64,000 nucleotides of DNA. Source: Plenodomus lindquistii. Its lineage: Eukaryota; Ascomycota; Dothideomycetes; Pleosporales; Leptosphaeriaceae. The DNA is taken from NCBI GenBank assembly GCA_025504975.1, contig JANUWI010000005.1, positions 1,736,001 to 1,800,000 on the forward strand, read 5' to 3'. This document shows, piece by piece, positions 1 through 11,147 of this stretch. Position 1 is the stretch's first letter; each line of letters begins with the position of its first letter. A program made the position numbers and the translations under genes. Under the pieces are notes generated by a model that saw nothing but the letters and a program-made list of their open reading frames with translations, did no database searches and was not told where the DNA came from.

Positions 1-276
1 TGGCTGCGCGACGGCGACTTTGACGAGGATGATGAACCAAATTATAAAGAGGAGGACCTGAAGAAGGCGTACGTCAATCCGGTGTACACGAGCGGCACGC
101 CAGTGGTGTGGATCGCGAGGGACGAGGTTGGCGTTAGTGCGAATGAGACAAAGGAGAATGAGGGCAAGGGGATCAAGTCTACGGATGTCGGAGCTTGGGT
201 GGAGGATGGAACGGTCAAGTGGAGTGTTGAGGAGTGGAGTGAGATTCCGATTTTCAAACCCGCTACGAAATGGTGA
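1..276 (+). CDS. CSC1/OSCA-like (DUF221) cation channel, C-terminal end only
   Basis: Only the last 91 codons are inside the window; the frame is open from base 1 and stops at TGA 274-276. The tail carries a TPVVWIARDEVGVS segment followed by an acidic, Lys-rich end. This resembles the cytosolic C-terminus of fungal RSN1/CSC1 proteins, where a NP..-PVVWLPRD-xxGxS element follows the last membrane helix. Family members are osmosensitive, calcium-permeable channels of the plasma membrane or endomembranes. No membrane helix lies in the part seen, so the call rests on this one conserved tail. The next gene on the same strand starts about 410 bases downstream. Confidence 0.55.
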   Translation, partial: WLRDGDFDEDDEPNYKEEDLKKAYVNPVYTSGTPVVWIARDEVGVSANETKENEGKGIKSTDVGAWVEDGTVKWSVEEWSEIPIFKPATKW

Positions 277-686
277 ATGGGCGTGAGATGAACATATGTC
301 CTGGTTATTGAGGAGCAGATTTGACAAGTAATTGATGATGCGATATAAAGTACATAACGCACCCCGTGCGCAAAACTATACCAACAACCACAAATGCAAT
401 TAAATGGCTGTGGCCTGCACACACTATGGATGCCAGCGAGATGACGTATATTGTGTCTCAATTTGTATCCTTGTTCGTAGAGACCCGAGCGTCTTTCTTT
501 GAACATGGCAATCTAATCCGGCGTGTGAAACCTGCTTTGTCCTTTGACATGTATACGTAGCGAGACAACAATAACACCAACAACATTCCTTTTCCACCGT
601 ATCCTCCTTGACACAACACTTGCTAATCATATACTACTTTCCCTTCCACCATTCTTCTCGTGTTTTTCGACTGTAGCACCGCAAAC
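277..686. other. intergenic, tail of CSC1-like gene to XPA-C-repeat gene
   Basis: No convincing coding potential. A pyrimidine-rich stretch just upstream of the ATG at 687 (about 595-660) looks like the promoter/leader of the next gene. Confidence 0.6.
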
Positions 687-1766
687 ATGACACCACGCAA
701 ATCCGGCCGCGCAAAAGCTGCCGTGAAATATCATTCTGGATCTGAAGGTTCAGACTTTTCCGCTCAAAGGGGTCGAAAGGGGAAGAAACCCCGAAAGGGA
801 GGCAAGAAGGAGAAATCGAGCCTAGAGAGTCGAATGACAAAAAAACGTTCAGCACCTGACGCAGAGGACACTACCCCGACCAACACCACCACCGCTGCTG
901 CTGCATCGTCTAGCAAACGGCAGAAAAAGGAACCCAAGTCCACCACAGCCGGCAAAGACACGACGAACATGCCGTTCCAGAGGATCAAACTCTCACCTTA
1001 CCAAAGCGTCTGGGGTGCATGGGTCTCGTCGCACTCGGTTGAGGGAGCGTTACTGGACGCTGAACCAGACAAGGAAGTAGCGATTACGCAGTCCAACGTG
1101 CTGAAGAAATACGGCCTCAGGAAGGAGGAGCTGACGAGCTTGAAGCACTTTGAGAAGAAGAATCCGTTGTACGGCGGTGTTATGAGGCTGTACCTCGAGG
1201 AAGAGCTCAAGGTGCTGGTGTTTAGGAAATTGGGGATTTTGGATGGTGTGGCAGTGGACAAGGAAGGGGAGGTGTTGAGGAGGGGTGAGGAGCTGTGGAA
1301 GGAAAAGGATGAACAAGGGAAGAGTGGGGAGCCTGCTGCTGCTGCTGCTGCTGCTGCTGCGGAGGCAAAGGGAGACAATGGAAAAGAAGCAAAGATAGCT
1401 GAGGAGCTGGAGAAGGTGCGCATGGGCAAAGAACTCTGGGCCGTCTATTTGGCCCAACATACCTTGGAATACGCAGCCTCCCTGCCCGAAGAACCGGAGA
1501 AAGACAAAGCCATCAACCAGACCGCAGCAAAGGAGCAGCACGGTCTGAATCCAGAGGATCTGGCGGTATTGCCTTATTTCCCGAAGAAGAACAATTTGTA
1601 CAAGAATGTTAGCAAGATCTTCGTGGCGGCGGATGTGAGCGATTTGGCGCTGAGGAAGAGGGCTGTTATGGCGGGTAGTGAGGGGGATGACAGGGAGTTG
1701 CTGATAAGGGGGAGAGAATTGAAGCTCATTGAAATGCTTCGAGCGCACCAAGCGCAGAAGAAATAG
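687..1766 (+). CDS. protein with two XPA C-terminal-like repeats, basic N-terminus
   Basis: Single exon, 359 residues. The reading frame extends slightly upstream, but the first ATG is at 687 with a good context (AAAC before ATG). The N-terminus is basic and resembles an AT-hook or nuclear localisation region (PRKSGR, RGRKGKKPRKGGKK). Two diverged copies of one module follow, at about residues 135-175 (KKYGLRKEEL, then KKNPLYGG, then MRLYL) and 281-318 (KEQHGLNPEDL, then PKKNNLYKN, then IFVAADV). The pattern of a helix, a Lys/Asn-rich turn and a short strand is that of the XPA C-terminal-like DNA-binding fold. A run of nine alanines (GCT repeat, about 1332-1360) separates the copies. A nuclear DNA-binding role is inferred. 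It lacks the zinc finger of true XPA/Rad14, so it should not be called a repair protein. Confidence 0.65.
   Translation: MTPRKSGRAKAAVKYHSGSEGSDFSAQRGRKGKKPRKGGKKEKSSLESRMTKKRSAPDAEDTTPTNTTTAAAASSSKRQKKEPKSTTAGKDTTNMPFQRIKLSPYQSVWGAWVSSHSVEGALLDAEPDKEVAITQSNVLKKYGLRKEELTSLKHFEKKNPLYGGVMRLYLEEELKVLVFRKLGILDGVAVDKEGEVLRRGEELWKEKDEQGKSGEPAAAAAAAAAEAKGDNGKEAKIAEELEKVRMGKELWAVYLAQHTLEYAASLPEEPEKDKAINQTAAKEQHGLNPEDLAVLPYFPKKNNLYKNVSKIFVAADVSDLALRKRAVMAGSEGDDRELLIRGRELKLIEMLRAHQAQKK
1332..1361 (+). repeat. GCT trinucleotide run coding for poly-alanine
   Basis: About ten GCT/GCG codons in a row inside the XPA-C-repeat gene, giving a nine-alanine linker between the two repeats. A likely length-variable site. 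Confidence 0.85.
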
Positions 1767-2328
1767 AGGGAGTACGGGGGGACACTATGGTGGGTGGGGT
1801 TGGTCGTAAGGTCACGCGTTGAGACGGAGTGTTGTAGGAGCTAGGAAGGTAAGTGGTCAGAACAAGCCATCAGTTTTGTTTTCTGGATAATTTCTCTGCG
1901 TGTGTGCTAAGCCTCATAAGATTTGGATGTCATTCCAAGATTCAATATTATGTGCTGTGCTGTGCTGTGCTGTGCTGTTTTGGTCTGATGGACCAACAAA
2001 CCGCCGTCAATGGCGTGCGAGGTATCGCGCAGTAAATCCAAGCTGCATCACACCGTATTAATAGTCTCAATATGAAGATGATAGAGGAATGGTAGCATGG
2101 TACAAGGAGCCAGACCATCAACATTGAATAGTCATTGTCCTGCTATAGTGAGGTGGAGAAGTGAGGTAGAGACCGTCGGAGTTGCTGTGCGTCTGATTGG
2201 AGCAGCGATGATCTCACCGAGGCAGCGCACAGACCACCTAAACTTGCTGCACCTAAACTTTTTCTTGAGAGCAATGTGCAAGCTTGTGAAGATCCAAACT
2301 CCAACCTCGAATAATTATTGCCGCGGCC
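1767..2328. other. intergenic, with TGTGC microsatellite
   Basis: Contains a pentanucleotide run and the leader of IPI3. No other gene seen. Confidence 0.6.
1951..1977. repeat. TGTGC tandem repeat, five copies
   Basis: Five uninterrupted TGTGC units ending in TGTT, in the gap between two same-strand genes. Confidence 0.95.
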
Positions 2329-4058
2329 ATGCTCACCGAACACTTTGTGGCCGCAATCTCTGCGTCGACAAAGCCAAACACTGGCGTCCAGAAAGATGCG
2401 GGCATCTTCATCCACGAATACCAGCCGTTGGCGGCGCAAAGACATGTCTTCAAGAAGAGCGCGAGTGCGCCCAATGGAATTGCCGTGAGCAGCTCGCATG
2501 TGTTTGCTGCACAGTCGGACAAGGCGATTGTGCATGTGTACAGTAGAGACAAGGGCAACCAGGAAGCTCTTGTGCCGTTTCCCGAGCGAATACACAGTAT
2601 TGCCTTGGCTGCGCAGGACACGGTGCTGCTGCTGGGCACGGAGAGTGGAAGAGTGCTGGCGTGGGAGGTCAGTCACAGCCTGGAGTCATATTTGTACCTT
2701 CTGCAGTCTTGTCTAATGCACATCAGATCTGCTCAGGTCGCCTGGTCTCGACATCCACCTCACATCTGCAGCCCGTGACATGCCTCGCCGTCGATCCTTG
2801 CTCCAACTTGTTCCTGTCCGGCTCCTCGGATGCCATGATCCATGTTTGGTCGCTGCCCTCGATCCTCTCCTTCTCTGCAGACACGTCGCGGTCGCCCGTC
2901 CACACCCTCTCCACACACCGTGGACCCATCTCCGCCATCGCATGCGGCCATGGCTCGAGCAATGCCAACATTGCTGTATCGACATCGGGAGACAAGTCTG
3001 CCATCGTATGGGACTACCATAACGGGCAGGCGCTGCGGACCTACCTGCTTCCCGAGGCACCCACAGCAGTCGCACTCGACCCGGCGGATCGTGCCTTCTA
3101 TGTTGCGTACGCTGATGGCAGCCTGCAGACCATCGACTTCTACGATCAAGTACAAAGGTCTACCGCAATCGACGTGCTCCGTGACAGTGCCTCCACCCAC
3201 CGCCCCATTCAACCCTCGCCCAAGACGCGCTTCAATGCCGAGTCACAAAAGCTTGGAGGAGCGCTCAGCTTAGGTCTGAGCTGGGACGGCACAACACTTG
3301 TATCTGGTCATGCAAGTGGCAAGGTTGCGACGTGGGATGTCGCAAAGGCCAACTATCTCTCCACGCTCGTAAATCTTCCTGGACCCGTCTCAAATTTGCA
3401 ATTTCTTGCACCTACTGGGTTCCCGAACATGAAGGAGTCGACGTTCAAGATACACGCTGTTGTGAAGCCCAAGCCAGATGCAGCACTTGCGAGCGGGAAT
3501 GCGCTTGTCCCGCCAAATTATACCCTGAGCATGCAGTTCACGGGTCGGCTACGCAGTCCCCGCGTGTCAGCCACAGAACCAGGATCGACGGGCAAAAGCA
3601 GCTTCGAGGAGGCTCTGTCGCATCCCAGTTTTCCCACGAGTATGCTGGAAGAAAGTCTGGCTGAGCTGGAAACATGGGGTGCGTCATCGAAAGGTGGCGC
3701 TGCATCTTCAGCAGACTTCATGGCGCTGGACCAAGACACTGCTGCTGGCGCCTCTGCTGGCTCATCTGATGCCCAGCAGACGGAGCTCAAGGAGCTCAAG
3801 AAACAACTTGCCAGTCTCCAACGCATTCAAAAAGTTACCTTCTCACAGCTTTCTGAGCTGCGCGAGGAGAAAGAGTACTTCATGTCGCAGGAAAAGAAAC
3901 GTGCGGCACGGGCAAAGGCCCGCGCACAAAAGAAACTGGGTCTCACCAACGGCGGCTCAAAGTCCACCAACGGAGGGGGAGAAGCAGACGTGGAGATGAG
4001 CGACGCCTCTTCCTCCGAGTCAGAATCATCTGATGTTGATGCAGCTGACAAGTCCTGA
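2329..4058 (+). CDS. IPI3: pre-rRNA-processing WD40 protein IPI3 (Rix1 complex)
   Basis: Two exons, 2329-2667 and 2727-4058, phase 0, 556 residues. The 59-nt intron has a GTCAGT donor, a CTAAT branch-like site and a CATCAG acceptor. The N-terminus (MLTEHFVAAI, then GIFIHEYQPL, HVYSRDKGNQEA and VPFPERIHSIAL) is characteristic of fungal IPI3, the orthologue of human WDR18. Clear WD-type blades follow, for example at LSGSSDAMIHVW, STSGDKSAIVWD and VSGHASGKVATWD. A coiled coil and an acidic Ser-rich tail end the protein (LKELKKQLASLQ, then DASSSESESSD). In the Rix1 complex it acts in the nucleus with Rix1 and Ipi1 on ITS2 removal and 60S maturation. Confidence 0.92.
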
Positions 4059-4423
4059 GGGGCGCAAGCTTCGGCATCTGAACCCTGTGGTACATCTACG
4101 ATGGCGATGGACGGCGCAAAGTCCCATGCATGGCGTCTTACCGCCAACCGGGTCCATCAGCAACGGCAGCGACGCACAGAAGAAGATTGCTACCGCGAGT
4201 AATTAGCTCCGGCAATGTTCCTCCGAGCCTGTGTTGCGGTGTCTTCTCTCTCGAACATGCCGTGATTGATGCCGCATGCATGCCGCAAGTCTTGTAGCAC
4301 GTTCATGCTCCACTGCAAGGGCCATGCGCTCGTCCGGCTCTACGCCGTTGCACGCACGAGAAACACGGTTCTGAAACAGAGTGCGATATTGCATACGGGC
4401 TCGATCGTTGCACTCTACCGTCT

Positions 4424-4443
4424 CCACACACACACACACACCC
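4424..4443. repeat. CA dinucleotide microsatellite
   Basis: About nine CA units in the gene-free region downstream of IPI3. Confidence 0.95.
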
Positions 4444-5972
4444 GTCGGCGAGTTCCGAACGTGGATCCCTTCCCGCGATTACCGTTGGAGATACGCGCAC
4501 CCGATACAACGCTCCGCTGTGGAGTGAGAAAAGTGGGCTGTAAGAGACAAGAAAAACGCCTACGAAAACACGAGAGTGACATCGCACGAGAGATTACACA
4601 TTGAGAGCGGGGTACCCGCTTCATTTCTTCCCAGTTGCGTGCACCACGCTTGACGCAAAGACCCTCGGTGTCAGCGCCGTGTATACCTGCTGTTGCGTCT
4701 CGGCCGTCGTCAGCCTGTGACGGGACATGAAGGGACCGTGGAATAATGGTTTTTGGTGGCTTTCGATTACGCAGCCCGTTGGTCCATGGTGCTGTGACAC
4801 TGCCGTTGCGGCTTGACCCGGCTTTATGTGGTGGGATGTGAGGAAACTGGAACACTTGGGCAGCTTGACTGGATGGGCTGGACGGGCTGGCTGCACGCAT
4901 GGATGCCGTGGAACGCCTGTGTGGAGAGACACTTCGGACTCGTATACACAGACACACAGACAAGCAAAGCAGACAGATAGACGGTAAAGGTCCATCGTTG
5001 CTCCGAGGGGGGGCTGGGGGTGAACGGGCGTCTCGTCACCAACGTGTATGGTGTGTAAGTACATGCGTTGAATCGGAAATACGTAGTCCAAGGTCCAAAT
5101 TATCCATGTATCGCATGCCACGACTCCACAGAATGCCATTCCAGACTATCGAAAAAATCATCTGCGAACAGCCGTTCAAACGTGCAAAAAGCTAACCACC
5201 TCTACGCCCCACGCTATTCACGGGCGTACAGAAAAGACGGTGAACGTGCAAAGCTGCCGGGGGTGGATGGGGGCTCACATGTACATGCGTACATACGTAC
5301 ATGTCTTGCAGACCGTATCTTTGCTCATCGCACAGTGCACACACACCTTGACTGTGGAGTGACTTTACTACGCAGACACACTCTACTCTACTCTACTTGC
5401 CCCATGCATCCTTGATAGTGATAGCAACTCTAGACAGTCCAGCTAGAGATCAAGCGTGTACATGATAAATGAGCACTGTACTGTAATAAATAGCAGCCTT
5501 GTCACAGCCTCACTAACCGTAGCGGTGGGTGTTTACGGTAGGTAAGTGAGGCTGACTTGGTCAAGTACCGTACGTATGATACAGCGGTGCCTGCATGTTA
5601 CACACGCAGCACAGTACGGTACAGTACCTATCCAGTACTACTCCATGCACACACATGTGGGCAGACACGGCAAACGAGTAAGCAAGCAAACTGCCCCAAT
5701 CGATAGTCGGACCAAAAGGACAGGTATGCGCGTGTGCGCAGTACATTACATTGTGCATGTTGCAAACTGTCAAGTCAATCTTGGGAGGAAAACACGTACA
5801 TAAGGTAATAAAAGTAAACAAGACCTTGTTTGCGCTGTCACTAGTCACTCGTCATGTTGTTGTGGAAATTCAAAGGCGCCGATCAGATCGTACGTTTTGG
5901 ATCCTTCTGAATGCGCATGCGGCGCATGTTGATGTTGCGTTTTTCACGATTCAAGACGTGGGGCAGCAGAAG

Positions 5973-5995
5973 AGGGGGGGAGGGGGGGGGGGGGG
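5973..5995 (+). repeat. poly-G tract interrupted by one A
   Basis: A run of eight G, one A, then fourteen G. It can form a G-quadruplex on the + strand, and it is also a likely sequencing or assembly length error site. Confidence 0.9.
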
Positions 5996-7253
5996 TACAT
6001 ACTATACAGGGCGAGGATTGATGCACACCAAGTCAGGGGGGGCCCTGGTACGGTTGGTTGGTGATCTGAGCCTCAGCCTGCATGACAAATAGGTCAAGCG
6101 ACGGCAAGGTACGCCGGAAGTCCCTGAGTGGACGGATTAAATCTGGACACAATGGGGGGATCGATCGCATTTTGGTTTCGCGCAAAGGATTTCAACATGT
6201 GTTTGCTTACTTTGAAAACACCTTCTTTTAAGCTAGAGATTTCTGTGTTATTTTTCTTTGTTTTGGGGGTCTGTTCTGATTCCAGCCTTATCTACCGTCT
6301 TTTCCTGCTCTAGGCTGTTTATCTAGTGATACAACCGTGGGTCGGTAGTAGCTACTCCGCGCAAGGATTGGGCCAATTGACACATTCCCGTTTATCGTCT
6401 GTCCCAGCAAACCAGTCGACGTGCTAATCCTCTGTAATCTGGTTGCCAAGTTGGCGACACCAATATGCGGGTGCGCCAGTTCCGCTTTGCCTAGACACAG
6501 CATCTACAGATCGCATGCATGAGGAGCGGGCGTGCGTGGTTTCAAGCCAATGTGAGGGAGGATCGGCCATGTAGGCGTTGCGTAAGGGAAGATCCGAGAC
6601 CGGCTGCATGGGAACACCCAGTAGATATGGAGGACGAAAGACCGCGCGTTACCGAATATTGTTTGCATTAAATGGAGAGAGAATGAAGTTGATTAACGGT
6701 TGGCGAGTTGATTATCGATGATAGGTTGGGATCGGGGTTGGCGGTGGTGCGAAAGCAAAAGAGCAACAAAGCCACTATAAGAGATGTTCAACGCTAAGGT
6801 CGGTTCACCCTTGACGGTTGATAGTCTTCGATATTTCGTCACAGTCGTAAGCATCCTTGCGGAAGTTTGGCTTCTTTGCAGTTTGTGGAAAGTGTGTTTG
6901 GTTGGAAAATCGATAACAGTACTCCACCCTCGCAGTAAAAGAAAACGGATTTGGGTAATTGATGATGACGCTGAGGATGATGGGTGCTGCCAAATGACCA
7001 AAGAGTGCAGGCGCCGAGATGCACTGCCGCTTTTGCATATGTAAGAGTAACAGAGTGATGTTCCGAAGGAGATTAACAATGGTATCGGTTCGTCATTGGT
7101 CGTCGTAAATGTGGTGAGGCCGTGGGAAGATGATGCTGGTACTAGCAGGCAAAGCAACGCAAGCTCGATGAACGCCACGCTAATAGCCGCTAAGATGTCG
7201 GAAGAAAGCCACCAGGAAGCGCAGGGGTGCCAAAAGCATGCAAGGAAAGACGC

Positions 7254-9308
7254 CTACGACGAGTGCGACTTGTGCCGGCCTTTATTACCAGCATACTCTC
7301 CTTCCGGACACCATTCCTCGGGCTGAAATTCTGGATTTAAGAAATGCGCTGTATTGTAGTGAGAGCTACCAGTGGTTAGATGTAGCCATTTAATTGAGTA
7401 GCTGCAAAACTTACTTGCGAAAAATAGACGTTTGAAACGGCTGCACTTGCATTGAAGAACCAAATCCAGGTTCCAATTCATACATGGATGGCCGGAAGGG
7501 GCCACCACGCTCCACGGACAAGGGAGCTGCTCGTTCGATACTCACTGGTGGGGGAGGTGGGTGCATTGGTAGAGTCATCTGAGGCTGGTCGAGGTGAATG
7601 CTGTGAACGCTTGGTGTGTCGTACTGGCTTGCTGGCGCAGAGTGGATCGATGTAACAAAGTCCAAGTGGGAAGAACTGACAGGCGTGGCAGGCGTCGCAA
7701 TAGGTGCGTATGACTGGATCGGCGCAACATGCGGCTGGGGTGCGGGGCTGGAGTTGAAGTCGTACGAGAGCGAAGGCCATCGTGAGCCAAGACCAGCAGA
7801 GTACATGCCCGGGATCATGGTCATGACGTCGGCCACATTTGATGCCGTTGGCACGAAGTCATCCGTGTAGTTTGCCATGGCGACGTGGAGAGACTGCTGT
7901 GGCATCACTGGCTGCTGCTGGATTGGCTGTGGGATGTCTCCCGCTTTGTAAAGGATGTCGTAGTGACCGCTGTGTTCCGAGTTAGCGATGCCACGATGTT
8001 GCAAAGAGGGTAAGGCTCACGGTCGATAAAGAAGCCGGAGCATATGAGCGTTAGGGTTCGACATGTTGTTATGATCTAAGGGTTCCGCATAGAAGCTGCG
8101 ATTGATTTCCTCGCCAGGGGAGCGGTCAAGGTACCAAATTTCGAGACCAAAGCCAGCAGGCTTGACAAGGGCGTCTGCAAGAGCAGCAATGCCAATGTTG
8201 TCAATCTCACTTTGGTGGGGCTCGATACTGCTGTTGCAATACGACTTGACGTCGCCCATGGGTACGAAGTGACGGAACTCGTCTGCATGTGTTTGCACCC
8301 ATGCACTCGCGAGGAACTGGGCAAGTTAGCAGGCGGGCCGTGGTGCGCAGATGAGGGAAGCCTGCTTGCCTTGAAGTAAGTGATGATGCCGATGGATTCG
8401 ATTCCAACATGGCTCTGCTGGTCGTTGAAGGCCTGGAGCAAGATGTCTGATGCAGCACCGTCCATGTTGCGCAATGAGTTGGCCAAGGTGCGCAAGAGCT
8501 CAAAGGCCGAGTCAGCAAAGTCGATCCAGATGTCGCGCACATAGCCAATCTGCTCAAGCAGGTTGCCCAGTGAGTTGAGGCGGGCTTCTTCGTCCTGGAA
8601 CTTGTCGGCGTCTCCCGTGCGGATCAGGGCCTCAAAGTAGGTGAAGGCGATTGCTGGCGAGGTGATGAGTACTCGCACTAGCACACTAGGTTGGGGAAGG
8701 GGCGATGCAACTCACCTCGCCATCCGCAGTGGCCGTCGCCACGACAGGTGCGGAAGTAGGCATACTTGTTGGGCAGCGCGGCCGTCTTGACTCTGAAGAC
8801 GGGGTCTGCCGTCGCATATTCAGTCGTGATGGCGGCGCTGCTCTGGCGCTCGCCGACCAGCGGGCCCTGTTGTTTCGGTGCCGTCAGCAGGCATGCACAT
8901 GACTTGTCGTCGCAGCGAGACATGACCATCATCATCATCATGCCCATGGCCATGGGCAACCCGTCAACACGATGCACTCACCTCGGTCTCGGGCTGGTAC
9001 TCGCTCGACAGCTTCTGCAGGTGGGCGAGCTCTTCCTCAGAGGCCATGTATGCAGCGGGGTCGGCCATGTTGAAGTTGGGGGTGCGGCCGTGCTGGTGGT
9101 GGTGTTGGCCAGTGTGCTGGTTAAAGCCCGCGGGAGGGAGGACCGGGGCGCGCATTGGTAGCGGCCGCGCAAACGCCAGGCCTGAGTGGACCACGCCGCC
9201 GTCGTAGTGGCTCGCACCCGGGATGCGATAGTGACCTTGCTGTGCATGCGCATGCGAGTACTGCTGTCGGTGAGGGTGGTAGCCCATCATGACCGGCTGT
9301 CTACTCAT
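7254..9308 (-). CDS. otubain-like ubiquitin thioesterase (peptidase C65)
   Basis: Six exons on the minus strand: 9308-8982, 8866-8716, 8653-8370, 8316-8021, 7969-7415 and 7365-7254; 574 residues. The start is the first in-frame ATG (9308). The core runs from about residue 138 (LPNKYAYFRTCRGDGHCGWR, with Asp153 and Cys156) through AIAFTYFEAL and FLASAWVQTHADEF to YRPGHYDILY, whose His355 completes the C65 catalytic triad. Otubains cleave ubiquitin chains or block E2 enzymes. A Gln/His-rich extension of about 110 residues precedes the core and a Pro/Ser-rich one of about 180 follows it. The C-terminal SIFRNSHYNTAHFLNPEF motif is joined only by splicing the last intron, which supports that exon. 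The third intron (8369-8317) has a GC donor (AAG/GCAAGC) with a CTAAC branch and a CCCAG acceptor. Confidence 0.9.
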
Positions 9309-11147
9309 CGTCTTTGCACCGTAGTGTAGTGTAGTGTGAGAGGAAGAGCAGTCGTCCAGGCGACGTGGGAGGGCGGTGCTGGTCTTGCCCCCGCGATGTG
9401 TGCACTCAACTGGAGTCCTGGGCAACAGTGTGGTGGCGGCGTGACTGGCCTCGATGGCTAGCAATTGGACGGCAAGATTCCACAGCAGCTCCGTCAAAGC
9501 GCAAGCAATCTCAGCAGCAATTCGTCCACGAGCTGTTGGCGAGGGCAGCGGCGGTATTAGTAGGTGCAGTGCCCGCGGCTATGGGCAGGAAGCTGTGTCG
9601 TTGCTGTGATACCCACCGGCGTCCAGGGGCGCGCCAATATATGGAAGAGACAGGAGGGATCCTCGCGGCGTGCCAGTCGAATTCCAGTTGCTGCCAGGCA
9701 CGAAAGCACTCTGCTACACATTGAGGATGGCGTTCTGAAACGTCCACTCTCTGTTGCACCGAGGACCTGGGCGACGGGCAGGAGCACAGAATCGATCTCC
9801 TGGTGCTAAAAACGCCTCATGCACGCAGAGCAATGGGGCTACTTCAAGTGAAACCGGAGGGAGGAGACGACGAGCGCACGGCGTACACAAAGGGAGAGCA
9901 TTCCTGCTCCCAAGGGCGGAGACACAATCAGCTCCTGGCACCCTCGAGCAAAAGAAAGCTGCCATGGCTGCTATGGATCGCGGTAATGCCAACATCACGC
10001 AAGGCCTACCACTGACCAACATGGGACCCGCCTCTACCACTACTCCAGGGTCGCTGACATGGCTTCTTCCTTCAACTAGGCTTCATGGGCGCAAACGCTG
10101 GGAGACGACGAGGCTCACTTCCCCTATTCCCTCCATTACATGAATCGGTTGCAACATTGGTTTCCGCGGAATCACGGGACTGAGTCTGCGAACCTGATCT
10201 GATGTCCGGCATGGCCATCGTGCCGGCAGCAGACAGCATCTGGAACAATTGCGGAGCGTGAGGCTGGAGTTGCATGCTGCAGCGGTCGAGCTTTTCATCA
10301 GTAGTCCTGTGTCACCTGGTGGAATGCAGTCAACACAGCATCATGGATAAGTGGGGCCCACAGTGCCCAAAAAGCGGCCTCTGACCATCCTACACCGGCC
10401 CACACAACCCTCTCGCGCATCTCAAGGTCCTGTCACAGTGGCCGCCTGCATTGCATGATTTCTTTGTGGCGCTCTGGCGACAGAAAAAGGAGACCTCATC
10501 AGTTACCGTCCCCATGCCGCAAGCGAACCAGGGCCATGACCCGAACTGCTGCGTGGGAGCTCTGTCATTAGCTGGGCGTCTCGCTTGAGACCTCACCCTC
10601 GTCCACACCCTCGTCCCTGTCCGCTTCCCCGAGCGTAGCTTCAGATCGGGGGGGGAGGGGCACGTACCCTGATTCGTACAGTCGCGAGTGAAGCTCTACA
10701 CGGCAAAGTCACTGCGTCACATCCACTGAATTCACCACATCTACAAGGATCATCGTTTGGGCGCACAGTGGCTGCACGCCTCCGCGATGACCACGCCGTC
10801 GGGATTCTTGGGAGGTTGCAGCGAGAAAACGAGGCCATGTTACATACAGAGAACCGCTGATAACTGCCTGTAGACCTCTGGTGGCAGATGCGCCGAGGTG
10901 TGTACCCGAACAAGTCCGCCTCCCAGCCGCCATGTTGAGACGCCTGCTGCTCATGTGGGAGGAAACTCTTGCCTTGTGTGACCCGATGGGCCCAACCCTA
11001 CCACCCACTCTGAGGAACCTGACCGCATGTCTTAAGCATTCAGATGAGAGACGCCTCAGTGACGGTAATGTGCAACCATCAGAGTCCCGTGGTCTTCCGA
11101 GTACCCAGTTAGAGGTCGTGTGAACCACTTACCGCTGACGCTGCAAG
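9309..11147. other. 1.8-kb upstream region of the otubain gene
   Basis: Lies between the otubain start and the CSN2 stop. It holds a GTAGT repeat (about 9321-9338) in the otubain leader and a short G tract near 10650. Several medium open frames on both strands are mutually overlapping and carry no domain, so I read the stretch as promoter and 5' leader. Confidence 0.55.

Larger units (their letters stand above)
4059..7253. other. 3.2-kb gene-free stretch between convergent genes
   Basis: Lies between the 3' ends of IPI3 and the otubain gene. Open frames here are short, overlap in several frames and show no recognisable domain. The stretch holds a CA microsatellite (4424-4443), a cluster of GTAC palindromes (about 5280-5645), a CTCTA run near 5380-5397 and a very long G tract (5973-5995). 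A non-coding RNA or a fast-evolving intron-rich gene cannot be excluded by reading alone. Confidence 0.6.

Noticed and set aside
1050..1751. 233-codon frame antisense to the XPA-C-repeat gene
   Set aside because: Ser/Leu-rich shadow of poly-Ala and Lys/Glu codons, no domain.
6693..7178. Minus-strand frame starting with a signal-peptide-like sequence
   Set aside because: The apparent first residue is a GTG codon, not ATG. The rest is unordered and not conserved in look.
9754..10143. + strand frame of 129 codons upstream of otubain
   Set aside because: Basic, low-information sequence with no domain; lies in the presumed otubain promoter/leader.
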